Shown piece by piece: positions 23,698 through 31,553 of a stretch of 32,742 nt of DNA (the first letter of the stretch is position 1; each line of letters begins with the position of its first letter). The notes beneath the pieces were generated by a model, which was given only the letters and a program-made list of their open reading frames with translations, was not told the origin of the DNA and did no database searches. Made by a program: the position numbers and the translations under genes. Origin of the DNA: JBBRCX01 sp038204465 (GTDB lineage: Bacteria; Planctomycetota; Phycisphaerae; Tepidisphaerales; Tepidisphaeraceae); assembly GCA_038204465.1 (NCBI GenBank), contig JBBRCX010000052.1, positions 1-32,742 on the forward strand. Reading direction: 5' to 3'.

Positions 23698-24120
23698 TTA
23701 AGCGACCGCATGACGGCGCTGCACGAAACGAGTATTGACCGGCATCTTGTGGGCGACGCGCGCCAGCGCCCGCTTGGCGGTCGGCTCATCGACGCCGGTG
23801 ATCTCGAACATCACCGTGCCAGGCTTCACGATCGCTACCCAATACTCCGGCTCACCCTTGCCTTTGCCCATGCGCGTTTCCAGCGGCTTACCGGAGACGG
23901 GCTTGTGTGGGAAGATGCGGATGAACACGCGCCCTTCGCGGCGAAGGAAGTGGCTGCATGCGACGCGGCCGGCCTCGATCTGCCGGGCGGTGATCCAGCC
24001 GCGCTCGGTCGTCTGCAATCCGAAGTCGCCAAAGGCAACTGTATTCCCGCGGGTCGCATTGCCCTTCATTTTGCCGCGCTGGCTTTTGCGGAACTTCACC
24101 CGCTTGGGCATCATTGGCAT
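23698..24120 (-). CDS. rplP: 50S ribosomal protein L16
   Basis: L16 organises the A-site tRNA elbow region. The 140-residue product contains MPKRVKFRKSQRGKMKGNATRG, GRVFIRIFPHKPVSGKPLETRMGKGKG and the usual C-terminus. Three ATG codons lie within the first four positions. The first, at 24120, is best placed behind an AGGTG. It follows rpsC after a 74-bp repeat-containing spacer. Confidence 0.97.
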   Translation of the reverse strand: MPMMPKRVKFRKSQRGKMKGNATRGNTVAFGDFGLQTTERGWITARQIEAGRVACSHFLRREGRVFIRIFPHKPVSGKPLETRMGKGKGEPEYWVAIVKPGTVMFEITGVDEPTAKRALARVAHKMPVNTRFVQRRHAVA

Positions 24121-24156
24121 AAAACACCTGTCTCATTTTCGATTTGCGACTGCCGA

Positions 24157-24170
24157 TTTCCGATCGGAAA
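24157..24170. repeat. 14-bp perfect palindrome in the rpsC-rplP spacer
   Basis: TTTCCGATCGGAAA is self-complementary. Just beside it, 24136-24149 reads TTTTCGATTTGCGA, whose exact inverse is found at 24991-25004 on the far side of rpsC. The two spacers flanking rpsC therefore share sequence. Confidence 0.75.
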
Positions 24171-24194
24171 GATCGCAAAACTGCTGCAGCGCGG

Positions 24195-24893
24195 CTAGCG
24201 TCGGCCGCGGCGCATCGCGCCGCCGGGGCGCACGTCGGTTTCGAGGACTTCTTCACCGTACATGCCGCGGTAGATCCACACCTTTACGCCGATCGTGCCG
24301 AAAGTGGTGAAGGCGATGGCGTAGCCGTAGCTCACGTCGGCCTGCAGGGTCGTGAGCGGCACCGAGCCGGTGCCGGACTTTTCCTGCCGGGCGATTTCGG
24401 CGCCCCCGAGGCGCCCGCTGACGCAGATCTTGATTCCCTTGGCGCCGGCCTGCATGGTCGCGTCCATGCGTTGCTTCAGGACACGGCGGAAGCTGGCGCG
24501 CTTCTTCAACTGCTCGGCGACGGCCTCGGCGACGAGCTGGCCATTGAGGTCCGGGTTCTTGATCTCGATGACTTTGATCGGCGCGACCTTGCGCTTGATC
24601 AGGTCTTCCAATTCCTCGCGCAGCTTGTCGACTTCCGCGCCCTTGGGGCCGATGACCAGGCCGGGACGGGCGGTCTTGAGCGTGATGGTCACCTCTTCGC
24701 GCGTGCGCTCGATGAGGATGTCGCTGACCGCCGCGAACGGAGGCCGGCGATTCAGCTTCGCATCGATGAGCCGCCGGACCTTGAAGTCCTCGACGAGGAA
24801 GTTGCCGTAGGCCGCCTTGGGGGCGTACCACCGGCTCTTCCAGTCCTCAGTGATGCCGACCCGAAAACCGATCGGATTAACTTTCTGACCCAT
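24195..24893 (-). CDS. rpsC: 30S ribosomal protein S3
   Basis: S3 shapes the mRNA entry channel with S4 and S5. The 232-residue product begins MGQKVNPIGFRVGITEDWKSRWY, has the KH domain with LVIGPKGAEVDKLREELEDL (GxxG loop), and a C-terminal S3 domain with KGIKICVSGRLGGAEIARQE. I use the ATG at 24893. The frame runs on upstream through the repeat spacer into the rplV region, but this is not coding. Confidence 0.98.
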   Translation of the reverse strand: MGQKVNPIGFRVGITEDWKSRWYAPKAAYGNFLVEDFKVRRLIDAKLNRRPPFAAVSDILIERTREEVTITLKTARPGLVIGPKGAEVDKLREELEDLIKRKVAPIKVIEIKNPDLNGQLVAEAVAEQLKKRASFRRVLKQRMDATMQAGAKGIKICVSGRLGGAEIARQEKSGTGSVPLTTLQADVSYGYAIAFTTFGTIGVKVWIYRGMYGEEVLETDVRPGGAMRRGRR

Positions 24894-24912
24894 AGAGTTA
24901 CTCTCAAGTTCG

Positions 24913-25000
24913 AATTTGCGATTTGCGATTTGCGATTTGCGATTGACTATCGAACCAAACGTCAGCTGCTTCTCAATCGAAAATCTAAAATCGCAAATCG
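24913..25000. repeat. Heptamer tandem repeat with inverted copy between rplV and rpsC
   Basis: Five 7-bp units run from 24913 to 24947: AATTTGC, three GATTTGC, then GATTGAC. CGATTTGCGATT at 24933-24944 is exactly complementary to AATCGCAAATCG at 24989-25000, giving a 12-bp stem. The tandem units allow the stem to form in two other registers. The structure fills most of the 116-bp spacer ahead of rpsC. Confidence 0.88.
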
Positions 25001-25009
25001 AAAATGCCT

Positions 25010-25345
25010 TCACTCTCTCTCGTCCAGCGACACGACCAGGTGGCTCGTGCGCTTGTTGATCGGATAGGCCTTGCCACGGTCCTTGGGCTGGAAGCGCTTG
25101 ATGACGGGGCCGGGATCGACCCACGCCCTGGCGACATACAGCGTGTTGCGCGGCGAGACTTCGCGCTCGTTGGCATTGGCGACCGCGGAGCGGACGACCT
25201 TTTCGATCATTCCGCTGGCGCGCTGCTTGGCGAAACGCAGCACCGTAATCGCGTCGTCGACGTCGCGGCCTCGGATCAGGTCCATCAGCAGCCGCGCTTT
25301 CCGCGGCGCGATGCGGGCAAACCGATGTTTCGCTTCGAAAGCCAT
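25010..25345 (-). CDS. rplV: 50S ribosomal protein L22
   Basis: L22 lines the nascent-peptide tunnel. The 111-residue product begins MAFEAKHRFARIAPRKARLLMDLIRG and contains the tunnel hairpin region PKDRGKAYPINKRTSHLVV. I chose the ATG at 25345: GAGGA is five bases upstream, and the earlier ATG at 25357 overlaps that ribosome-binding site. It lies between rpsS and the heptamer spacer. Confidence 0.97.
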   Translation of the reverse strand: MAFEAKHRFARIAPRKARLLMDLIRGRDVDDAITVLRFAKQRASGMIEKVVRSAVANANEREVSPRNTLYVARAWVDPGPVIKRFQPKDRGKAYPINKRTSHLVVSLDERE

Positions 25346-25398
25346 TGTCGTCCTCATGCTGACTGCTGATTTCGCCGTCTACCTCGCGTTGCTTGACA

Positions 25399-25692
25399 TC
25401 AAGCCGGCGTGGGGGCGCCGGGTGTTACGGGCTTCTTGCCGCTGTGGCCGCGGAAGGTGCGGGTCGGGGAAAACTCGCCGAGCTTATGGCCGACCATGTC
25501 CTCCTGCACGAACACTTTCAGGAACTTGTTGCCGTTGTGGACCTCGAAGGTGTGTCCAACGAATTCCGGGATGATGGTGCAGGAACGGGCCCAGGTGCGC
25601 ATGGGCTGCTTGGCGCGGTTCTCGTTCAGCTTGGAGACCTTGCGGTACAACTTTTCGTCGACGAAAGGACCCTTCTTTGCGCTGCGACTCAT
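25399..25692 (-). CDS. rpsS: 30S ribosomal protein S19
   Basis: S19 forms the head bridge with S13. The 97-residue product begins MSRSAKKGPFVDEKLYRKV and contains the family motifs IIPEFVGHTFEVHNGNKF and GHKLGEFSPTRTFRGHSGKK. GGAG is five bases before the ATG at 25692. It follows rplB by 34 bp. Confidence 0.98.
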   Translation of the reverse strand: MSRSAKKGPFVDEKLYRKVSKLNENRAKQPMRTWARSCTIIPEFVGHTFEVHNGNKFLKVFVQEDMVGHKLGEFSPTRTFRGHSGKKPVTPGAPTPA

Positions 25693-25726
25693 GCTGTCTC
25701 CGTCCGGCGGCCAGTAAAGATCGTTC

Positions 25727-26593
25727 TTAAATGCTCACGTTCTGCGGTCGCTGCTGGTGCAGGCCGAACTTGCGGCGGCGCAGGATCAATTTCTCGCTGT
25801 GCTTCTTGCGGCTTCGGGTGATGCCGCCCTTGGAGGGGACGCCGGTCTTGGAGACCGGATGGCGTCCGCCATTGCTGCGCCCTTCGCCGCCACCCAGCGG
25901 GTGATCGATCGGGTTCATGGCCTTGGCGCGAGTATGGGGGCGGATCCCCATGTGGCGGCTGCGGCCGGCCTTGCCGATGCTGACGTTGATCCAATCGAGG
26001 TTGCCAATCTGCCCGATCGTCGCGCGGCAGGCGCTGCGGACGCGGCGCATCTCGCCCGATGGCAGAATGATCACGGCCCACTCGCCTTCGCGCGAGCCGA
26101 GCCGGCCGACGCCGCCCGCGCTGCGGATCAACTTGCCGCCCTGGCCGGGGTTCATCTCGACGTTGTGAATCTCGAGGCCGATCGGGATGTTCGCCAGCGG
26201 AAGGCAGTTTCCCAATTCCGGCCCGGCGCTGGGGCCGCTGATGACGGTCGCGCCCACCTGCAGGCCATTTGGCGCGAGTATGTAGGCTTTTTCGCCGTCG
26301 GTATATTCCACGAGCGCGATGTGGCAAGTGCGGTTCGGGTCGTACTCGATCGCGGTCACCTTCGCGGGAACATCGTCCTTCTGGCGGCGGAAGTCGATGA
26401 AGCGGTACAGCTTCTTGTTGCCGCCGCCGCGATGCTTCGCGGTGATAACGCCGTGATGGTTGCGGCCATGCGCGCGGCGCTTGCCGACCACCAGCGAGGG
26501 CTCGGGCTCGGACCTGGTGAGGACCGACTTGTAGTCGAGCACGCTGCCGGCGCGTCGGCCGGCGGAGGTCGGGTTGTAAAACTTGATCGGCAT
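25727..26593 (-). CDS. rplB: 50S ribosomal protein L2
   Basis: L2 is essential for subunit association and peptidyl-transferase function. The 288-residue product contains GRNHHGVITAKHRGGGNKKLYR and the C-terminal signature NPIDHPLGGGEGRSNGGRHP with the conserved His. GAGG lies seven bases before the ATG at 26593. It follows rplW by 43 bp. Confidence 0.98.
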   Translation of the reverse strand: MPIKFYNPTSAGRRAGSVLDYKSVLTRSEPEPSLVVGKRRAHGRNHHGVITAKHRGGGNKKLYRFIDFRRQKDDVPAKVTAIEYDPNRTCHIALVEYTDGEKAYILAPNGLQVGATVISGPSAGPELGNCLPLANIPIGLEIHNVEMNPGQGGKLIRSAGGVGRLGSREGEWAVIILPSGEMRRVRSACRATIGQIGNLDWINVSIGKAGRSRHMGIRPHTRAKAMNPIDHPLGGGEGRSNGGRHPVSKTGVPSKGGITRSRKKHSEKLILRRRKFGLHQQRPQNVSI

Positions 26594-26636
26594 TCGACTA
26601 CCTCTTCTCGTTCGCTTGGTACGAGCCGCTGCTCGC

Positions 26637-26915
26637 TTAGAACAACTCGATTCTCGAATCCTCCGCGAGCACCACCACCGCGCGCTTCCAGTCGCTGGTC
26701 TTGCTCATCTTGTACTTCGCCCGGCGGGGCTTGCCCTTGCGGGTCATGGTGCGGACGTCGATCACCTTCACCTCATACATCTTCTGCACCGCGTCCTTGA
26801 TCTGGTGCTTGTTGGCCGTGGGATTCACCTGGAACGCGTAGGCATTGCGCGTGCCCTGCTGGTGCGTGCTCTTCTCCGTGACCAGGGGGCGGATGATGAT
26901 GTTGGTGTTGACCAT
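26637..26915 (-). CDS. rplW: 50S ribosomal protein L23
   Basis: L23 is the docking site for trigger factor and SRP at the tunnel exit. The 92-residue product has the typical IIRPLVTEKSTHQQGTRNAYAFQV and a C-terminal VRTMTRKGKPRRAKYKMSKTSDWKRAVV. Length is normal. It follows rplD by 27 bp, as in other S10 operons. Confidence 0.97.
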   Translation of the reverse strand: MVNTNIIIRPLVTEKSTHQQGTRNAYAFQVNPTANKHQIKDAVQKMYEVKVIDVRTMTRKGKPRRAKYKMSKTSDWKRAVVVLAEDSRIELF

Positions 26916-26942
26916 GATCGTTCCGTAATTCGTCGCGCTCGC

Positions 26943-27563
26943 CTATCCGAGGATCTTCTCCAGGCCCGCCCTGGTGAGCAGGAGCGTGCGGTTCTGCATG
27001 ATGTCCCACGCGTTGAGCTGCTCGACGGTGGTCAGCGTCGCGCGGTCGATGTTGCGCGTCGAACGCTCCACCATCTCATCGCGGCCCGGCAGCGCCACCA
27101 GGCAGCTGCGGTCGATGCCGAGCGCCTTGAACATGCCGGCGATCAGCTTCGTCCGCGGCTTCTCCATGGTGAATTCCAAACCATCCACGACGCGAATATC
27201 TTCGCTCTCGATCTTCGACAGGATCGCGCTGTTGCGCGCCAGCCGGCGGGCCTTCTTCGGCATCGCCTGCCGCCAGTCCTTGGGGCGCTTCTGCTTGGCA
27301 TGACCGCCGCCCTTGCGGACCGGCTGGCGAATCGTGCCCATGCGGGCGTTGCCGGTCCCCTTCTGGCGGAAGATCTTCCTGGTCGAGCCGGCCACTTCCC
27401 CGCGCGCCAGCGTGCGCACCGTCCCCTGCCGCTGGTTCGCGTGATACATCACCAGCGCCTGCTTGAGCAGGTTGATGCGGACCACGCCGCCGAGCTTCTT
27501 CTCGTCGACCTGGACGCTCTGGACCTTCTCGCCCATCTGGTTGTAAACCGGCACTTCGATCAT
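26943..27563 (-). CDS. rplD: 50S ribosomal protein L4
   Basis: L4 reaches the tunnel constriction and, in E. coli, autoregulates the S10 operon. The 206-residue product has the conserved loop GTGNARMGTIRQPVRKGGGHA and the typical C-terminal Rossmann-like half. I chose the ATG at 27563 (MIEVPVYNQ), which has AGGA eight bases upstream. A longer frame to 27596 is not family-like. Confidence 0.97.
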   Translation of the reverse strand: MIEVPVYNQMGEKVQSVQVDEKKLGGVVRINLLKQALVMYHANQRQGTVRTLARGEVAGSTRKIFRQKGTGNARMGTIRQPVRKGGGHAKQKRPKDWRQAMPKKARRLARNSAILSKIESEDIRVVDGLEFTMEKPRTKLIAGMFKALGIDRSCLVALPGRDEMVERSTRNIDRATLTTVEQLNAWDIMQNRTLLLTRAGLEKILG

Positions 27564-27592
27564 TTCTCTGGTCCTTTGTCCTTCGTTCCATC

Positions 27593-27616
27593 TCATCTGC
27601 CGCAGACGACAGATGA
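27593..27616. repeat. Hairpin in the rplC-rplD spacer
   Basis: TCATCTG (27593-27599) pairs with CAGATGA (27610-27616) around a 10-base loop, in the 71-bp spacer just upstream of rplD. It could modulate rplD translation. There is no T-run. Confidence 0.55.
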
Positions 27617-27634
27617 ATCAGGTCAGATCACTCC

Positions 27635-28306
27635 CTATTTCGCTTCCGGCTTCGCCTTCACCTTCGCCGTGACCGACTTGCGAATGAAAAGGAGCCCGCC
27701 GTTTGGTCCGGGCAGGGCTCCTTTGATCAGCAGGATATTGTTTTCGGGATCGATCTTTACCAGCGGATGGTTCCTCGTCGTCACCTGGTCGACGCCCATG
27801 TGGCCGGCCATGCGGACCCCCTTCTTGGGCTTGCCCGACTGGCCGCGCCAGGTCGCGCGCGACGCGATCGAACCCGGCGCCCGGTGCTTGCGCTCCGTGC
27901 CGTGCGACGCCGGCTGTCCGCCGAAGTGGTGGCGCTTCATCACGCCCGCCGTCCCTTTGCCCTTGCTGGTTCCGATCACGTCGACGTACTCCACGTCGTT
28001 GAAAAGCTCGACGTTCACCGTCGCGCCGGGGGCAAGATCGGTCTTGTCTTTCAAACGGATCTCGCGGAAGTGTTTTCGCGGCCCCACCCCGCTCTTGCCG
28101 GTATGGCCGATCAGCGGGAAGGTGCTGAACTTCGCCTTGATCTCGCCGAAACCAATCTGCACCGCGTTATACCCGTCGCTTTCCACCGTCTTCACCTGCG
28201 TGACGGCGCACGGCCCGGCCTGAACGACGGTCACGGGGATCACCGCGCCCTTGTCGCTGTAGACGCGGGTCATGCCGAGCTTTTTTCCGAGCAGTGCAGG
28301 CGTCAT
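27635..28306 (-). CDS. rplC: 50S ribosomal protein L3
   Basis: L3 is an early assembly protein near the peptidyl-transferase centre. The 223-residue product begins MTPALLGKKLGMTRVYSDKG and holds the signature region GVMKRHHFGGQPASHGTERKHRAPGSIA, with the Gln that is methylated in other bacteria. I use the ATG at 28306. Seventeen further upstream codons are open but lie in repeat spacer sequence. A Lys-rich tail of about 12 residues ends the protein. Confidence 0.97.
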   Translation of the reverse strand: MTPALLGKKLGMTRVYSDKGAVIPVTVVQAGPCAVTQVKTVESDGYNAVQIGFGEIKAKFSTFPLIGHTGKSGVGPRKHFREIRLKDKTDLAPGATVNVELFNDVEYVDVIGTSKGKGTAGVMKRHHFGGQPASHGTERKHRAPGSIASRATWRGQSGKPKKGVRMAGHMGVDQVTTRNHPLVKIDPENNILLIKGALPGPNGGLLFIRKSVTAKVKAKPEAK

Positions 28307-28377
28307 CGGTCTTCTCACTCTCGCTCGCGCCGGCATTGGCCGGGCGACAAGCGACAAATATCCATCCGGGACACGCG

Positions 28378-28420
28378 GCCCTTCGACAAGCTCAGGGCAG
28401 GCCCTTCGACAGGCTGGCCC
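28378..28420. repeat. Palindromic CCCTTCGACAAGCTCAGGG-type repeat, two units
   Basis: The first unit, 28378-28398, has complementary ends GCCCT and AGGGC around TTCGACAAGCTC. A degenerate second unit occupies 28401-28420. Its core resembles a palindromic intergenic repeat I recall seeing in unrelated high-GC bacteria. It lies in the 205-bp spacer between rpsJ and rplC. Confidence 0.75.
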
Positions 28421-28511
28421 TTGCTCGCTCGGGGCGGTGGGTTCTTGGATGAACCCCGCGTTCCGGGAAAGAAGATGCCCCTTCAGGCAGGGGCATGGGG
28501 TGGCTTAAAAG

Positions 28512-28820
<309 letters not shown>

Positions 28821-28896
28821 ACCTTCAATTCCATCCGCGACTTACCGCCGCACAAGTCGACAACGCACCCGCCGTCTCGCATCAGGCGAGCCGGGC

Positions 28897-28924
28897 AATT
28901 TAGCCTCTATTCCCCGCCTGTCAA
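28897..28924 (-). promoter_or_regulatory. Promoter of the S10-spc-alpha superoperon
   Basis: On the minus strand a perfect -35 TTGACA (28919-28924) is followed after 16 bases by TAAATT (28897-28902), matching 4 of 6 of the -10 consensus. This gives a leader of about 70 bases before rpsJ. Confidence 0.7.
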
Positions 28925-29071
28925 TACAGCTGCGGGAAAATGCCCGCTGCCAGCACTACCCCGCGGAGCAAGACGGGTTTGCCGACACCACGCAGCGAAT
29001 TCCCATACCCGGCAACCCCCCGCGTGTGCTGCCGCCGACCAAAAACCACCTCCGAACCGCGTTTGCAATGG

Positions 29072-29212
29072 AAAAACCCAAGCGCGCTCCATCGCACTCC
29101 CATCGATGCTCCATCGCCCTCCTATCGCCGCCCCATCCCGCGACCATCGGAGATCCATAGGGATGCCATCGCCCCGCCATGTTTCGCCCATCGCGCGACC
29201 AAAACGATGCCA
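29072..29212 (-). repeat. 11-bp-period TGG array 2
   Basis: Read on the minus strand, TGG (CCA on plus) occurs in exact 11-bp register at plus-strand positions 29210, 29199, 29188, 29177, 29166, 29155, 29144, 29133, 29122, 29111, 29100, 29089 and 29078. Twelve of the 13 are TGG and one is TAG. Six units begin CGATGG. The array ends in GCGCTTGGGTTTTT (29072-29085), identical over 14 nt to the end of array 1. The interval 28925-29285 has no other supported feature. Confidence 0.88.
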
Positions 29213-29285
29213 GCTCAAACCGCCGCCGGTCCAGGCCGCACCCTTACCTTTACCACTCGCCGACCGACCGCAGTCCACCGTCTCC

Positions 29286-29720
29286 ATGCCCCTGACCGCA
29301 ACATTCCCCGCGACGAGGAGGCCGAATCTGCTGTATCTGCTAAGCGCCCGGTTGACCAGTACGCCACAGCGAGTTAGCGTCCGGGCGTTGCGATTGGTCT
29401 TGGTCATCTTCGCGCTTTGGGTTCTGGTGGTCGAGCCGACCTTCAGGGCCTTCGAGTTGATGGAGCAGCATTCGTCGGAATGCGCCGGCGGAGGCGGCGG
29501 CGAGGTGGTCGGCGACGCCGATCAACTCATCCCGCCCAGCGAGGTCATCGCTCCATCTTGGGTCAACCAGCATCTTCCGCTCGCCCTGGCGCTGCCGCTC
29601 GCTGACTTGGCCGGCTTCGCATCGTCGCTTCACCTGGCCGCTCCTGCAATCGCGGCGTCGCCGCTCTCCGCTGAACTCTGGCTACCCTACCCACCGTCCG
29701 CGCAACCGCTGCGCTTGTAA
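29286..29720 (+). CDS. Small membrane-anchored hypothetical protein of a metal-efflux-like cluster
   Basis: This is a possible gene of 144 residues. A hydrophobic segment RALRLVLVIFALWVLVVEP, near residue 35-55, could be an anchor or late signal peptide. It is followed by a Ser/Gly/Glu stretch and ends LPYPPSAQPLRL. The hydrophobic start and the Pro-rich end remind me of small exported proteins found beside RND metal-efflux genes in Planctomycetota, but those usually carry many Cys and His residues, which this lacks. The true start may be further in, near the hydrophobic part. The gene may be decayed. Confidence 0.4.
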   Translation: MPLTATFPATRRPNLLYLLSARLTSTPQRVSVRALRLVLVIFALWVLVVEPTFRAFELMEQHSSECAGGGGGEVVGDADQLIPPSEVIAPSWVNQHLPLALALPLADLAGFASSLHLAAPAIAASPLSAELWLPYPPSAQPLRL

Positions 29721-29833
29721 TCCGCCACCACCGTAACGATGCGGTGTCCCGGCGCCTTTGCCCAAGGCGCACAAACGGCTGCGCGTCAAGGCCGTTGAGT
29801 CCTTTCCGTTTGTCAATTCAGAGCAGCGTCATC

Positions 29834-30433
29834 ATGCGCAAGTGGCACAGGTGGATCAGCATCGTTGCTTTGGTGTTTTTGCTTTCGGTCGGAATCACCG
29901 GTGTGATGCTCCAATTCCAACAGTTCTTCGGCGAAGAGGAAGCCCAGCGGGAGAAGTTGGCCACACTGACTTCGACTTATTCGCTGGACACGCCCGCCGC
30001 CGACATCGCGGCAAAACTGGAGCGCGCCCGAACGGCCGTGCGAGCGAAGGTCGGAAGTGAAAAACTCGACGCGGTTGAAATGCAACTTAAGGGCGAACAT
30101 CCGACGATCACGCTGCACGTCGTCGGATCGCAACCGCGGCGTTTCGTGGTGAACGCCGACACCGGCGCGATCGAGAAGTACGAGCCGGATGAGCGGGAGT
30201 CATTCCTGCTCCGGCTGCACACGGGCGAAGTGCTGGGCGACGGCGGCGTCGTCGCGGGAATGTTCTGGGGCACGGCGCTGGTTGCGCTGACGATCACCGG
30301 CGGAATTCTCTACTGGCAGATGTGCAGGGCACGCGCCAAAGTGAAGGGTTGGAAGAGAGGTCTTTTGGATGCTGCCGCTCGCAGTGCTGCTGCCGCGCTC
30401 GGCCTTTGCCGGTTCGCCATTCCTCACGGATGA
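29834..30433 (+). CDS. PepSY-associated transmembrane-helix protein
   Basis: The 199-residue protein has an N-terminal membrane helix, KWHRWISIVALVFLLSVGITGVML (about residues 3-26). A PepSY-like periplasmic region carries VEMQLKGEHPTITLHVVG and RFVVNADTGAIEKYEP. A second helix lies near VAGMFWGTALVALTITGGILYW. This is the layout of the PepSY_TM group, often linked to metal uptake or efflux. I chose the ATG at 29834, MRKWHRW. Its last 65 bases overlap the next gene in another frame, so the end may have been altered. Confidence 0.8.
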   Translation: MRKWHRWISIVALVFLLSVGITGVMLQFQQFFGEEEAQREKLATLTSTYSLDTPAADIAAKLERARTAVRAKVGSEKLDAVEMQLKGEHPTITLHVVGSQPRRFVVNADTGAIEKYEPDERESFLLRLHTGEVLGDGGVVAGMFWGTALVALTITGGILYWQMCRARAKVKGWKRGLLDAAARSAAAALGLCRFAIPHG

Positions 30434-31100
30434 TCCGGGCTTCGCGCCCAAGGGCTGGGAGATCAAACCCGCGGCCGTGTACGAGAGTAACGTCAACGCA
30501 AACATCCTGACGGCTCCGATCCTCGATCTGAACTACAGCATCGTCGAGAATTTCAAGCTAAATCTGACGCTGGCGGAAAAGACGGTGTGGCCCAAGGACG
30601 ACGGCGAAGCGCACACCGGGCTTGCCGACACCGACTTCAAGTTCAAGTGGCGGTTCTTCGACGAAAAGCCTGGCGAGTGGCGGCCCGCATTGTCAATCGC
30701 GCCAAACATCACTTTCCCCACCGCCAGCAAGAGCCGGGGCATCGGTGACGGCGTGTGGCGCACGCGCCTGCCGCTCCAAGTCGGCAAGACTTTTGGAAAG
30801 CTCTACGCCTACGGCGAGATTGGCTATCAGTGGGCGCTGAGCGACAACGGCGACGATCAACTGCTGTACGGCGTGGCCGCACAGTACCAGCTTACCGACC
30901 GTTGGAATGTCGGGATTGAACTGAACGGCACGGATCTGTTCGGCATCGGAAGGAACTACTCCGGTCTCGTTAACATCGGCGCCGTCTACAGCTTCAATGA
31001 CCACGTTCAGTTTCAGGCCGCTCTCGGTCGCACAATTCGCGACGAGGATCGAGGCGGGCCGGAGCTTGTAGTGACGGTGCTGCTCCAGTTCAATTTCTAG
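30369..31100 (+). CDS. Outer-membrane beta-barrel transporter-like protein
   Basis: The 243-residue protein begins with a short signal peptide-like stretch ending in SAFAG, then FLTDDPGFAPKGWEIKPAAVYESN. Alternating beta-strand patterns continue to a C-terminal phenylalanine (VTVLLQFNF), the recognition end for BAM-assembled barrels. It resembles the transporter/phenol-degradation MetA-like barrel group. The substrate is unknown. The start overlaps the PepSY gene by 65 bp. It is followed by the DUF1232 gene after 8 bp, so the three are one operon. Confidence 0.8.
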   Translation: MLPLAVLLPRSAFAGSPFLTDDPGFAPKGWEIKPAAVYESNVNANILTAPILDLNYSIVENFKLNLTLAEKTVWPKDDGEAHTGLADTDFKFKWRFFDEKPGEWRPALSIAPNITFPTASKSRGIGDGVWRTRLPLQVGKTFGKLYAYGEIGYQWALSDNGDDQLLYGVAAQYQLTDRWNVGIELNGTDLFGIGRNYSGLVNIGAVYSFNDHVQFQAALGRTIRDEDRGGPELVVTVLLQFNF

Positions 31101-31108
31101 GCGGCTCT

Positions 31109-31498
31109 ATGCGACTCGCGGATTGGAAGCAACGGGCCAAAGCATTGAAGCGCGAAATCCACGCGCTCTATCTGGCGTGCAAGGATCGCCGCACGCCGTG
31201 GTACGCCAAGGCGCTCGGCGTCTGCGTCGTGGGTTACGCCCTCAGTCCGATCGACCTGATTCCCGACCCCATTCCGGTGATCGGCTACCTTGATGACCTG
31301 GTAATTGTCCCTCTCGGCGTGCTGCTGGTGCGGCGTCTCATTCCGGCGGCGGTGCTGGCCGAGTGCCGTCAACGCGCCGAAGGCGCAGAAGGAGAAACGA
31401 AGCCGCGCAACTGGATCGCCGGTGGGATCATCATCGCGCTATGGATCGCCACGATTGCATTCTTGGGATGGTTGTTGTGGCGGTGGTGGTTTCGCTGA
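31109..31498 (+). CDS. DUF1232 (YkvA-like) membrane protein
   Basis: The 129-residue protein has the DUF1232 signature, here TPWYAKALGVCVVGYALSPIDLIPDPIPVIGYLDDL, at about residues 29-64. A C-terminal membrane helix is near IAGGIIIALWIATIAFLGWLLW. Function is unknown for the family, although it is often found with membrane-stress or metal-transport genes. It starts 8 bp after the barrel gene. Confidence 0.9.
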   Translation: MRLADWKQRAKALKREIHALYLACKDRRTPWYAKALGVCVVGYALSPIDLIPDPIPVIGYLDDLVIVPLGVLLVRRLIPAAVLAECRQRAEGAEGETKPRNWIAGGIIIALWIATIAFLGWLLWRWWFR

Positions 31499-31553
31499 CG
31501 TGCGCAGCAAAAAGGCCGGGGTTGAAGGAGCAGGGGGGACCTTCTTCGGGGGG

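Noticed and set aside
26583..28223. 546-codon open frame on plus opposite rplW, rplD and rplC
   Set aside because: Same reason: the ribosomal genes on minus are certain.
28907..29407. Minus-strand frame through array 2 with RW..DG repeats
   Set aside because: Again a result of the 33 = 3 x 11 periodicity. There is no family match and it overlaps the rpsJ promoter region.
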